DNA of 64,000 nt. Origin: Saccharicrinis sp963677345 (GTDB lineage: Bacteria > Bacteroidota > Bacteroidia > Bacteroidales > Marinilabiliaceae). A program made the translations under genes and the position numbers. The notes beneath the pieces were generated by a model. It searched no databases, was not told where the DNA came from, and saw only the letters and a program-made list of their open reading frames with translations. The DNA is taken from positions 68,808 through 132,807 of the forward strand of contig CAXXLC010000023.1 of the NCBI GenBank assembly GCA_963677345.2, given 5' to 3'. Shown piece after piece: positions 35,467 to 44,561 of this stretch (position 1 is the stretch's first letter; every line of letters starts with the position of its first letter).

Positions 35467-36567
35467 ATGAAAAACCTGATAGTCATCTTATTATTTTTCT
35501 TTTATATAATCCCTGTTAATGCCCAGGATACAACCAGTGTTTCTTTTGTTTTTATTGGAGATGTTATGGGTCACGACACTCAAATTAACAGTGCGTACAA
35601 TGCATCAACCGGAAAGTATGATTATTCAGGATGCTTTAAATATGTGAGCAATATTTTTGACGATGCCGACTTTACTATTGCCAACCTTGAAGTAAGTTTG
35701 GCCGGCCCTCCATACAAAGGATATCCACAATTCAGCTCTCCTGATAATTTAGCAATAGCCATGAAAGAAGCTGGCATTGACGCTATGGTAACGGCAAACA
35801 ACCATTGCATCGACAGAAGAAAACAAGGCCTTGAGCGTACTATTGACATATTAGACAGTCTGAATATTCCACATACAGGCACCTTTAAAGACAGCTTAGC
35901 AAAAGAAAACCAACGTGCTTTAATATTAGAAAAAAGAGGAATTAAAGTAGCCATATTAAACTACACCTATGGAACTAATGGCATAAAAGTAAGCAAACCG
36001 AATGTGGTAAATTACATTGATAAAAATGTGATTAAACACGACATAGAAGAAACCCAAAAATTAAATCCGGATAAAATTATAGCTTTTGTACACTGGGGAT
36101 TAGAGTACGAAACTTCGCCAAATACAGCTCAAAAAAAGCTAAATCAATTCTTTAAAAACAATGGTGTTGATGTGGTTATCGGATCGCACCCCCATGTGAT
36201 TCAACCCATTAACTTTACTAAAGATGAATTTGTGGTTTATTCTTTAGGTAATTTCATTTCCAACCAAAGAACAGCTCCCAGAGATGGTGGAGTAATGGTT
36301 CGTGTTGAGTTATCAAAAACTAAAAACAAAACCTTTGTTAGTGATGCCGGATATTATTTAACCTGGGTATATACACCCACAATTAATGGCAAAAAAGAGT
36401 TTTATGTACTCCCCGTTTCACCTTTTGAAAACAACGCTCTGTTTATGGAACCGGAGGCAAATAATCGTTTAATAGAATACGGTGAGGAAGCCAGGGAAAT
36501 CTACAAGAACAATATTAATATCTCTGAATACGGATTTAATAAGAATATACCCGGCTGGGAAAAGTAG
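35467..36567 (+). CDS. CapA-family (PGA_cap) exported metallophosphatase-like protein, paralogue 1
   Basis: The protein has 366 residues from ATG 35467; the TTG at 35458 is less likely. A signal peptide ends near VNAQ. PGA_cap motifs follow: FIGDVMGHD, ANLEVSLAG, TANNHCIDRR, FVHWGLEYE, GSHPHVIQP, YSLGNFISN. The fold is a calcineurin-like metallophosphoesterase named after CapA of poly-gamma-glutamate capsule synthesis. No pgsB or pgsC is present, so a capsule role is unproven; many Bacteroidetes carry such proteins as envelope enzymes of unknown substrate. A second member is at 48521-49663. Confidence 0.87.
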   Translation: MKNLIVILLFFFYIIPVNAQDTTSVSFVFIGDVMGHDTQINSAYNASTGKYDYSGCFKYVSNIFDDADFTIANLEVSLAGPPYKGYPQFSSPDNLAIAMKEAGIDAMVTANNHCIDRRKQGLERTIDILDSLNIPHTGTFKDSLAKENQRALILEKRGIKVAILNYTYGTNGIKVSKPNVVNYIDKNVIKHDIEETQKLNPDKIIAFVHWGLEYETSPNTAQKKLNQFFKNNGVDVVIGSHPHVIQPINFTKDEFVVYSLGNFISNQRTAPRDGGVMVRVELSKTKNKTFVSDAGYYLTWVYTPTINGKKEFYVLPVSPFENNALFMEPEANNRLIEYGEEAREIYKNNINISEYGFNKNIPGWEK

Positions 36568-36650
36568 TTACGTATGGCAAGATTGGATCAAGAGAGTTTA
36601 GTTGAGAGGTAACTATTCATTATAAAAGATTTATATACGTAATAATACCA

Positions 36651-36684
36651 AAAAAGTGCCTGAACCGTTCAATTCAAGCACCCT
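36651..36684 (-). terminator. Terminator after the acyl-CoA carboxylase operon
   Basis: On the minus strand GTGCTTGAA pairs with TTCAGGCAC (one mismatch) and a run of T follows. It lies 44 bases past the biotin carrier stop. On the plus strand it may also serve the convergent CapA-like gene. Confidence 0.6.
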
Positions 36685-36727
36685 TTAATACAATCTGAAT
36701 TCTAAAATTTTAATCGAACTCAGGATA

Positions 36728-37249
36728 TTATTTTGCAGGTTCTACTTCAAACAGAACCTGATCTTTCATTACCGTTTCGTCAGCCTTAACACTAACAGAC
36801 TTAATTCGTCCGCTGGCAGGACTAACAATTTCGTTTTGCATTTTCATAGCCTCAAGAATCATAACAGGTTCCCCTTTATGAACCTCCTGACCTTCGGACA
36901 TCAACACTGCAACAATTTCGCCAGGAAGAGGAGCCTTGATCTTTTCAATCTTTTTACCTGCGCTCTTAGATAATTTTTCTCTGCGTTTGCTGGCATACTC
37001 TGTTTCGATAGTAAAATGATAAGTATTACCATTAATCATTACCGTAACTTCATTTTGTTTTAAACTAACCACTTCGCCAACATGAGAATTCTCATTACAA
37101 TGAATAACATATTCATCATTCTCTAAAGACTCTATTTTTATGTCAGTTTTTTTGTTATTGATCTTATATATTTTATCATCTTTAACTGTAATATTTACTT
37201 TTTTTTCTCCAGTTAAAGTATATTTTTTTGTTTGCTGTAAAAGTTTCAT
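36728..37249 (-). CDS. Biotin carboxyl carrier protein of acyl-CoA carboxylase
   Basis: The protein has 173 residues from ATG 37249 (MKLLQQTKKYTL). The N-terminal beta region is followed by a basic linker (KRREKLSKSAGKKIEK) and a C-terminal biotinyl domain (about 100-170). This has APLPGEIVAVLMSEGQEV and the biotin-accepting Lys in ILEAMKMQNEI. It is third of three genes (carboxyltransferase, biotin carboxylase, carrier). It carries CO2 between the two active sites. Confidence 0.92.
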   Translation of the reverse strand: MKLLQQTKKYTLTGEKKVNITVKDDKIYKINNKKTDIKIESLENDEYVIHCNENSHVGEVVSLKQNEVTVMINGNTYHFTIETEYASKRREKLSKSAGKKIEKIKAPLPGEIVAVLMSEGQEVHKGEPVMILEAMKMQNEIVSPASGRIKSVSVKADETVMKDQVLFEVEPAK

Positions 37250-37275
37250 GTGTATAAATTTACTTTGAATCAACT

Positions 37276-38766
37276 TTAGCCTTTTATTTTCTTACTCATA
37301 GCCCATACAGAAACCTGCTTGCTGCTTAATTCATCTGTATTAATATTATCCTGCTCTCTTAAGTATGCTTCCATTGCCAGAGCAGCAGCAGCCACAAGCT
37401 CATCATCCTCCTGATAATAGCTCTGTTCAAGATCCGTTTCGATAAAAGAAGTTGTATATTTTCCTTTTACAAAAGAAGGTGTTTGCATTACCTGTTTAAA
37501 AAATGGCAATGTAGTTTTCACTCCCTTAATTGTAGTACTGTTCAACACTGTTCTACAATTCTTAATAGCCTCGCCCCGGGTTTTTCCTGTAATAATAAGC
37601 TTAGCTACCAATGAATCAAAACTGGAAACAACCACCTTACCGGCTTCGTATCCAGAATCACACCTAAGGTATTTTTTAGCGGGGATTTCCATCTGCTCAA
37701 TTAAACCGGTTGATGGAGCAAAACCAGACTGAACATCCTCTGCATTTACACGTAACTCAATAGCCCATCCATTTTTTGAAATATCCTCTTGCCTGAATGA
37801 CAATTCTTCGTTACGAGCCACTCTTATTTGTTGCTCAATAATATCAACTCCTGTAATCTCCTCAGTAATTGGATGCTCTACCTGCACACGAGTATTCATT
37901 TCCATAAAATAATGATTCAATTCATCATCCAGCAGAAACTCAACAGTACCGGCACTATAATATTTAGTAGCCTTACAGATCTTAACAGCATCAGCACCGA
38001 TCTTTTCTCTTAGCTCATCATTTAAAGCAGCAGAAGGTGCCTCCTCCAAAAGCTTTTGATGCTTACGTTGAATACTACACTCCCTTTCATACAGGTGTAT
38101 AATATTTCCATGCTTATCCGCTAACACCTGAAATTCAACATGACGTGGATTCTCAACATATTTTTCAATAAGCATTGAATCATTATCAAACAGAGATTTA
38201 GCTTCATTGGTTGCCAGTTTAAACATCAAAGGCAGCTCACTTTTTTTGCGCACCACACGCATTCCTTTACCACCACCTCCGGCAACAGCTTTTAATATAA
38301 TTGGATATCCAATTTTTTGAGCCGTTGCTTCAGCTTCTTCAATGGAGGAGATAATACCATCACTACCCTGTAGCACCGGTATTCCATTCTTCATTGCCAT
38401 ATCCCTGGCCATTCCTTTATTCCCCATCTGATCGATGGCTTTTGATGATGGCCCGATAAAAATGATATTGTTACGCTCACATTCACGAGGTAAATATGGG
38501 TTTTCAGATAAAAAACCATAGCCCGGGTGAATGGCATCAATCTTATATTCTAAAGCTGTTTCTATTAGCTTATCGATATTAGTATAAACATTGATATATG
38601 TATTTTCAGATACATCTATTACCTCATCAGCAAAATTAAGATGCAATGCATTAGGTTCGTGATGCGACAAAAACATATACGTTTTTATACCCATTGTTTT
38701 TGCTGTACGTGCTATCCTGATAGCTATTTCACCACGATTGGCAATTAAAATTGAGTTAATCTTCAT
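37276..38766 (-). CDS. Biotin carboxylase subunit of acyl-CoA carboxylase
   Basis: The protein has 496 residues. ATP-grasp biotin carboxylase: ANRGEIAIRIARTAKTMGI at the N-terminus, HPGYGFLSENP, AVAGGGGKGMRVV, KYVENPRHVEFQVLAD, ERECSIQRKHQKLLEEAPS, and MNTRVQVEHPITEEITGVD. It carboxylates biotin with bicarbonate and ATP. It lies 26 bases before the carrier gene. Together with the MmdA-type carboxyltransferase it makes a propionyl- or acetyl-CoA carboxylase; the partner subunit favours propionyl-CoA. Confidence 0.94.
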   Translation of the reverse strand: MKINSILIANRGEIAIRIARTAKTMGIKTYMFLSHHEPNALHLNFADEVIDVSENTYINVYTNIDKLIETALEYKIDAIHPGYGFLSENPYLPRECERNNIIFIGPSSKAIDQMGNKGMARDMAMKNGIPVLQGSDGIISSIEEAEATAQKIGYPIILKAVAGGGGKGMRVVRKKSELPLMFKLATNEAKSLFDNDSMLIEKYVENPRHVEFQVLADKHGNIIHLYERECSIQRKHQKLLEEAPSAALNDELREKIGADAVKICKATKYYSAGTVEFLLDDELNHYFMEMNTRVQVEHPITEEITGVDIIEQQIRVARNEELSFRQEDISKNGWAIELRVNAEDVQSGFAPSTGLIEQMEIPAKKYLRCDSGYEAGKVVVSSFDSLVAKLIITGKTRGEAIKNCRTVLNSTTIKGVKTTLPFFKQVMQTPSFVKGKYTTSFIETDLEQSYYQEDDELVAAAALAMEAYLREQDNINTDELSSKQVSVWAMSKKIKG

Positions 38767-38842
38767 AATATTTCAGATTAGAAATGGCGATCAAGAAAAA
38801 ATGCTCAATCACCTATCTTATTCTCTTAGATATTTCTATATG

Positions 38843-40384
38843 TTATAGCGGAATATTTCCGTGTTTTCTTGTTGGACTTTGCTCCACTTTATTTTCCAAT
38901 AAAGCAAAAGCATTAATGATTACTTCACGGGTTTCTGACGGATCAATAACCTCATCGATATATCCCTTTTCATCAGCAACGTATGGATTTGCTACATTTT
39001 CTTTATAATCTGCAATTAATTTACGTTTCAATTCTTCCGGATCGTCAGCAGCTAACAGTTCTTTACGATTCAAAATCTTAACCGCACCTTCAGGTCCCAT
39101 TACAGCAACCTCTGCTGTGGGCCATGCGAAGTTAAAATCACCTCCCATATTTTTACTATTCATTACAATGTAGGCTCCACCATAAGCTTTTCGAAGTATT
39201 ACTGTAATTTTAGGTACTGTTGCCTCAGCAAAGGCATAAAGCAGCTTAGCTCCATGCATAATAATAGCATTTTGCTCCTGACTTTTCCCAGGCATAAATC
39301 CGGGAACATCTTCTAATACTAATATCGGAATATTGAATGAATCGCAGAACCGAACAAAACGAGCCGCTTTTTTTGAGGCATCAATATCTAATGTACCCGC
39401 CATAATTTTAGGCTGATTGGCAACAATTCCAATCACCTGATTATTTAAACGAGCCAGACCAATGACTATATTTTGAGCATGATTCTCTGCAATCTCAAAG
39501 AATGAATTCTTATCAACAATCAGATTGATAACCTCAACAACATCATATGGTTTATTTGGATCATCAGGTAATAACATCGATAGTTTCTCCGTTTTACTTG
39601 GAGCTATATCTTCTAATAATCTTACCGGGGGATTTTCAACATTATTTGATGGCAGATAACTTAGCAATTTCTTAACTCCCATAAGAGTATGTTCCTCATC
39701 ACTAAATATCATATCTGCAACTCCACTCTCAGTAGCATGAACTTCTGCTCCTCCAAGTTCTTCAAAAGTAGTATCTTCGTTTAAAACTTCTTTTACTACT
39801 TCAGGACCCGTAACAAACATATAGGAAGTATCCTTAGTCATAAACCTGAAGTCAGTAAGAGCAGGTGAATACACAGCTCCACCCGCAGCAGGCCCCATAA
39901 TAACCGATATCTGAGGTATTACACCAGAGCTTTTAACGTTTTGCATAAAAATACCAGCGTAACCAGCCAAACTCGCAACACCTTCCTGAATTCGAGCACC
40001 ACCTGAATCAATTAATCCAATAATTGGATGACCCATCTTAAGAGCCATCTGCTGTACTTTTATAATTTTTTGTGCATGAACAACACCTAAAGATCCTCCC
40101 ATAAAGTTAAAATCCTGAGCAAAAATAAATACCTTTCTGGTGTTTATTGTTCCATATCCTACAATAACACCGTCGCCATATTTCTTTTCATCTTCTTTAC
40201 CAAGCGGCTTTACAAAGGCATCTATTTCTCTGAAACTACCTTTATCCATAAGGTATTCTATACGTTCTCGAGCAGTTAATTTTCCTTTCGAATGTTGTCG
40301 TTGATAATATTCATCATCATATTGAGAAAGTAAACTATCGTTTCTTTCATGAAATCTTTTAAACGGAATTCTATTATCCTTCAT
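38843..40384 (-). CDS. Acyl-CoA (propionyl-CoA) carboxylase carboxyltransferase subunit
   Basis: The protein has 513 residues, in the PccB/MmdA family. Features: KLTARERIEYLMDKGSF, GSLGVVHAQKI, DSGGARIQEGVASLAGYAGIF, MGPAAGGAVYSPALTDF, DVPGFMPG and RKAYGGAYIVMNSK. It moves CO2 from biotin to acyl-CoA; the family reacts mostly with propionyl-CoA, giving methylmalonyl-CoA, as in the succinate-propionate route. It is first in the operon; 76 bases separate it from the biotin carboxylase gene. The companion mutase and epimerase are not in the window. The 297 bases upstream (40385-40681) hold no gene that I can support. Confidence 0.93.
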   Translation of the reverse strand: MKDNRIPFKRFHERNDSLLSQYDDEYYQRQHSKGKLTARERIEYLMDKGSFREIDAFVKPLGKEDEKKYGDGVIVGYGTINTRKVFIFAQDFNFMGGSLGVVHAQKIIKVQQMALKMGHPIIGLIDSGGARIQEGVASLAGYAGIFMQNVKSSGVIPQISVIMGPAAGGAVYSPALTDFRFMTKDTSYMFVTGPEVVKEVLNEDTTFEELGGAEVHATESGVADMIFSDEEHTLMGVKKLLSYLPSNNVENPPVRLLEDIAPSKTEKLSMLLPDDPNKPYDVVEVINLIVDKNSFFEIAENHAQNIVIGLARLNNQVIGIVANQPKIMAGTLDIDASKKAARFVRFCDSFNIPILVLEDVPGFMPGKSQEQNAIIMHGAKLLYAFAEATVPKITVILRKAYGGAYIVMNSKNMGGDFNFAWPTAEVAVMGPEGAVKILNRKELLAADDPEELKRKLIADYKENVANPYVADEKGYIDEVIDPSETREVIINAFALLENKVEQSPTRKHGNIPL

Positions 40385-40681
40385 GTGTTTGTTTTTTTAC
40401 CAGAAAAAGCACGACAAAAAAAGCAAATAAATTGCAATTTGCTACTATATAATATGTTTTATAACACAAATATACTATTTAATCATTTCTGCCGACTTTA
40501 TTATTTAAAGATAATCAAGCAAGTAGACCTTTCAAGTATTAATTATAAAATACATTTTAAACATGAAATACTCAATTACATTAATCATCTGACTCATATA
40601 AACATTTGGTATTGCAAAAAAGTTTAATATGCAGCAAATTATGCAATTCACATAACGAAGAAGAACAGTAACAAATTGATA

Positions 40682-41275
40682 TCAATTCTGGTTGGGATCA
40701 TTTGGAAACTTTGTCCAGTTTTTATAAAAACCACCTAGTCCGTTCAAAATCTGTTCCCAAACATTATCAATATTATCATCCATTATCACGGCATCATTAA
40801 CCTCTGTAACAATCCATGATTTTTCTTTAATTTCAGCTTCTAACTGACCTGGAGACCAACCCGAATACCCGGCAAAAAACTTTACATGTTTGTAATTAGC
40901 AATATCATTATTGATAAAATCTTTTAAAGTATCAAAATCACCACTCCAATAAATATTTTCAGTAATCTGAACAGAGCCAGGTAATTTTTCTCCCAGCGTA
41001 TGAATAAAATGCAGTGTATCTGAAGCTACAGGACCACCAATAAAAAGTTCACCTTTAAATGTGGTGAGATCATCAATAACTTCATCCGGATAAACATTAC
41101 TTGGCTTATTCAATACAAATCCTACAGCTCCCTGTTTACCATATTCGGTTAACAAAACGATTGATCTACTAAAATAAGGACCTTTCAAAAAAGGCTCAGC
41201 AATTAAGATCTTCCCTTTCGAAGGTTGAATAACAGGTATATCAGTATCAAAAATATTAAAATCCAATTGGCGCAT
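40682..41275 (-). CDS. YqgE/AlgH family protein
   Basis: The protein has 197 residues from ATG 41275 (MRQLDFNIFDTDIPV). It belongs to the UPF0301 family: PSKGKILIAEPFLKGPYFSRSIVLL, GAVGFVLNKPSN, FIGGPVASDTLHFIHTLG, and FAGYSGWSPGQLEAEI. The family's biochemical role is unknown; AlgH in Pseudomonas was linked to alginate regulation. The gene is single and divergent from the NhaC-type gene. Confidence 0.92.
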   Translation of the reverse strand: MRQLDFNIFDTDIPVIQPSKGKILIAEPFLKGPYFSRSIVLLTEYGKQGAVGFVLNKPSNVYPDEVIDDLTTFKGELFIGGPVASDTLHFIHTLGEKLPGSVQITENIYWSGDFDTLKDFINNDIANYKHVKFFAGYSGWSPGQLEAEIKEKSWIVTEVNDAVIMDDNIDNVWEQILNGLGGFYKNWTKFPNDPNQN

Positions 41276-41386
41276 ACATTTACATTTCCACAAACAAATT
41301 AATAATTAATTATCGCCAAAAAAAATTATTCTTCCATATAATTTTGGATTAAGGACTTTAATAGCGCAACAAAATAAACTTTAAAT

Positions 41387-41394
41387 TATATTTG
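41387..41394 (+). promoter_or_regulatory. -7 box of the NhaC-type antiporter gene
   Basis: TATATTTG matches TAnnTTTG exactly and lies 23 bases before ATG 41418. Confidence 0.5.
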
Positions 41395-41417
41395 CACAAA
41401 ACCAACAATAAAAACAG

Positions 41418-43334
41418 ATGCCATTAAAAAAAACACTTTTTATTTTATTTACTCTACTACTTTTTAAAGCCTCATATGCACAAAACGATAAAATTAAAAT
41501 TGTTTTACCCAATATTATAGTAGAATCCATCGACTACAAAATGGAGCTATTCATTCAAAATCAAGAAAAATTTAACAAGAATGAATTTCAGGTACTCAAA
41601 AACAATACATCCATTCCAATTATTGATAGTCAGAATGGATATTTTATTGAAACTTCATTTTCAGAAGGAGATCACCTTAGCATTACAAAAAATAATAAAG
41701 AAATATATACCTCAAAACCCAATCCAATCCCTCTCTGGTTATCAATACTACCTCCGCTTGTTGCCATACTTATGGCATTAATAACAAAAGAAGTATTTTC
41801 ATCTTTGTTTGTAGGACTATTAGTTGGCACTACCATCATTTTCAAATACAAGGGTTTTTCCTTTTTCACAAGTATATTTAAAGGCCTGTTAGCAGTTGTT
41901 GACACTTACGCATTGGCTTCTTTAAACAATCCAGATCATCTGTCTATCATTATTTTTTCGATGTTAATTGGTGGTATGGTTGCTTTAATTACTTTAAATG
42001 GAGGCATGAAAGGCATTGTTTATCATTTAGCAAAGTATGCAAAAAACCCAAAATCCGGTCAGTTTATTACATGGCTTATGGGACTGATTATTTTTTTTGA
42101 CGACTATGCCAACACTCTTGTAGTTGGAAATACAATGAAACCAGTTACAGACAGACTTAATATATCAAGAGAAAAGCTAGCCTATCTAGTAGATTCTACC
42201 TCAGCACCTATTGCATCAATTGCATTTATCACCACCTGGATTGGTGCCGAACTAAGCTATATCAACGAAGGAATAAACCACCTTGGCATCAATCAGTCAG
42301 CCTATCAAATATTTATTTCATCCTTATCCTATGCCTTTTATCCTGTTTTTACTTTAGGTTTTGTTTTAATCCTTATACTTAAAAACAGAGACTTTGGACC
42401 AATGTACAAAATGGAAATAAAAGCAAGAAAATATGGAATAAAGGCTCTGAATACTAAAAATAGTAACAATAAACATTTAAACGAACTTGAAAGTGCTGAG
42501 AATGTAAAAGCCAGATGGTACAATGCATTTATTCCAGTACTGATAGTTGTATCAGGAACTATCATTGGTTTAATATACACGGGATGGGACTCTTCAACCT
42601 GGAATAATCCAGGCATGAGCTTTACATCAAAACTTTCTCAGATTATCGGAAATGCAGACTCTTTCAAAGCTCTAATCTGGTCTTCATTAATCGGAGTTCT
42701 GATATCAATTGCTCTTTCTGTAATACAAAGAGTTTTGACACTCAGAGATACAATGGAAGGATTGGTGAATGGCTTTAAAACAATGTTCAATGCTATTCTT
42801 ATATTAATTTTAGCATGGAGCATTGCTCTTATCACTGAACATATGCATACCGCCACATTTATTACAAATGTTTTAAGGGTAGTAAAAGTTACACCTTACT
42901 TAATACCTGCATTGGCATTTGTTTTTTCAGGACTTATCGCTTTTAGCACAGGATCCTCTTGGGGAACAATGGCTATCATTTACCCGCTGATTTTACCTGC
43001 AAGCTGGAAGATATGTGCAGAATATGGACTTGATATAGATCACACCCTACCTATCTTCTACAATGTTGTTTCAACAGTGTTGGCAGGTTCTGTTTTAGGT
43101 GACCACTGCTCACCAATATCGGACACAACAATTCTTAGTTCCCTGGCAAGTTCATGTAACCACCTTAATCACGTAAAAACACAAATGCCATATGCCCTTG
43201 TTGTTGGTGCAGTATCATTATTCATCGGAACTATCCCGGGAGCCTACGGCATTCCAACCTGGGCTTTATTTTTCACGGGTTTTATAATCTTATATATATT
43301 AATAGTTAAACTCGGCAAAAAGGTAGAAATATAA
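41418..43334 (+). CDS. NhaC-family Na+/H+ antiporter with N-terminal exported beta domain
   Basis: The protein has 638 residues. It starts with what looks like a cleavable signal peptide (MPLKKTLFILFTLLL, ending SYAQ), then about 80 soluble residues rich in beta strands (22-100). The NhaC membrane domain follows: PLWLSILPPLVAILMALITKEV, MTLNGG-type ITLNGGMKG, IFFDDYANTLVVGNTMKP, STSAPIASIAFITTWIG, FSTGSSWGTMAIIYPL and GDHCSPISDTTILSS. The family exchanges Na+ (some members other solutes) for protons. With Nqr in the same window it would use or adjust the Na+ gradient. Most NhaC proteins lack such an N-terminal domain. Confidence 0.9.
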   Translation: MPLKKTLFILFTLLLFKASYAQNDKIKIVLPNIIVESIDYKMELFIQNQEKFNKNEFQVLKNNTSIPIIDSQNGYFIETSFSEGDHLSITKNNKEIYTSKPNPIPLWLSILPPLVAILMALITKEVFSSLFVGLLVGTTIIFKYKGFSFFTSIFKGLLAVVDTYALASLNNPDHLSIIIFSMLIGGMVALITLNGGMKGIVYHLAKYAKNPKSGQFITWLMGLIIFFDDYANTLVVGNTMKPVTDRLNISREKLAYLVDSTSAPIASIAFITTWIGAELSYINEGINHLGINQSAYQIFISSLSYAFYPVFTLGFVLILILKNRDFGPMYKMEIKARKYGIKALNTKNSNNKHLNELESAENVKARWYNAFIPVLIVVSGTIIGLIYTGWDSSTWNNPGMSFTSKLSQIIGNADSFKALIWSSLIGVLISIALSVIQRVLTLRDTMEGLVNGFKTMFNAILILILAWSIALITEHMHTATFITNVLRVVKVTPYLIPALAFVFSGLIAFSTGSSWGTMAIIYPLILPASWKICAEYGLDIDHTLPIFYNVVSTVLAGSVLGDHCSPISDTTILSSLASSCNHLNHVKTQMPYALVVGAVSLFIGTIPGAYGIPTWALFFTGFIILYILIVKLGKKVEI

Positions 43335-43376
43335 ACACTACAACACCTATTTATCATAGTGTTTATATTAAATGAT
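43331..43376. terminator. Inverted repeat between convergent genes
   Basis: ATAAACACTA (43331-43340) and TAGTGTTTAT (43367-43376) pair perfectly over 10 bp. They cover the antiporter stop and reach the stop of the convergent cargo gene. It probably works as a bidirectional terminator, though the loop is long (26 bases) and the stem is AT-rich. Confidence 0.45.
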
Positions 43377-44362
43377 TACAGCTTCGTTTTATAAACCTTT
43401 TCGGTAATTACATTACCATTCACATCCAGTGCCTTAACAAGATAAAAACCCACTTTAAGATCTGACGTTAAGACAACAGTCTTATCATTATACAGATTAT
43501 TCTTGCGTAAAATGAGTTTCCCGGAAATATCAAATAATTCAATCTGTTTCAGCTTACTTTTCGATTGAATAATAACCTGATTATCGAAAGGATTTGGAGT
43601 GACCGCTATTGTTTTGGTATTGCATTTTGTTACGGCCGTATTGCTTCCGGCCGAACGCGCCTCAATTATTATATTATCAATAGCCAGTTCATCTCTTGAA
43701 GATGAGCCACCAGCATCATCAGTAATCCATTTTAGAAAAACATTTTCATTCGCTGAAACCTGCAAAGATATGGTAATGGCACGGGTTACTTTCTTCCAGG
43801 TAGCAGACTCTTGCTTTTCAACCTCAGATATAAAATCAAGATCTGTAACGGGAGTATAATCTATACCATCCAACGAGTAGAACAAATTAAAACTGCTAGC
43901 TCTATCCTGATCGTTAAAACACCAGATATCGTAATGTAATAAGATATCAGAAATTGCACCCCCTGTATTATTATAAAACTTTAAAATCACCTCCCCACTT
44001 GATAAATCTGCAGTTGTAGGTTGAAGACCCAAGGCATAATTATCAACTTCCACAAGAAATGCATATATTCCTCCGGTAGTAACACCACCTTCAGAAACAC
44101 CACGAGTGAAATCAGAACTAACTTTTTCTTCACCAAAAATCATATCCCCATCAGAACATCCCTGAATAATAAATCCGTCAGAATCCAACTGACCATCAGA
44201 GGGTATGGATGAAAACCCAGAGCCATTATAAACTCCATTATTTACACCATCAACCGTAGTCTGAAAATCAATAGTGTAGTTTGTATTCACATTATCAACA
44301 CTTAATTGTGCACTCAAACAGAAGCTCCCCAACAAAGGTAGCATCACAAGTATTTTTTTCAT
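43376..44362 (-). CDS. T9SS cargo protein with type A sorting domain
   Basis: The protein has 328 residues. Signal peptide MKKILVMLPLLGSFCLSAQ. The central beta-rich domain (about 60-235; GGIYAFLVEVDNYALGLQP, FFNLFYSLDG-like turns, LAIDNIIIEA at its end) resembles lectin or jellyroll domains found in exported Bacteroidetes proteins. The last 75 residues (VTPNPFDNQVIIQS, IELFDISGKLILRK, VGFYLVKALD) form a type A T9SS sorting domain. It is therefore probably surface-bound or released. Ligand unknown. The 199 bases upstream hold no gene. Confidence 0.87.
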   Translation of the reverse strand: MKKILVMLPLLGSFCLSAQLSVDNVNTNYTIDFQTTVDGVNNGVYNGSGFSSIPSDGQLDSDGFIIQGCSDGDMIFGEEKVSSDFTRGVSEGGVTTGGIYAFLVEVDNYALGLQPTTADLSSGEVILKFYNNTGGAISDILLHYDIWCFNDQDRASSFNLFYSLDGIDYTPVTDLDFISEVEKQESATWKKVTRAITISLQVSANENVFLKWITDDAGGSSSRDELAIDNIIIEARSAGSNTAVTKCNTKTIAVTPNPFDNQVIIQSKSKLKQIELFDISGKLILRKNNLYNDKTVVLTSDLKVGFYLVKALDVNGNVITEKVYKTKL

Positions 44363-44561
44363 GATTAAATTAATTAAAAAGTTAATACTAGAAATACTTG
44401 AGGCAAAGTGTAGGAAAGTATACTAGCTTAGAGCATTTGGCCACTATTTAATTAATAATTAAATACTTATCAATATGTTTTCTGAATCTAATTTAAGAAA
44501 TAGAATATTTAGATGCAAATATTTATTTAAGAAGGCACTATCAAAGATAATATTGTATTAA

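Noticed and set aside
35467..36567. Poly-gamma-glutamate capsule locus
   Set aside because: The CapA-like gene stands alone; no pgsB or pgsC synthase genes are present here or near the second copy.
40349..40627. 92-codon open frame on the plus strand
   Set aside because: It begins inside the carboxyltransferase gene on the other strand and is AT-rich with no recognisable protein features.
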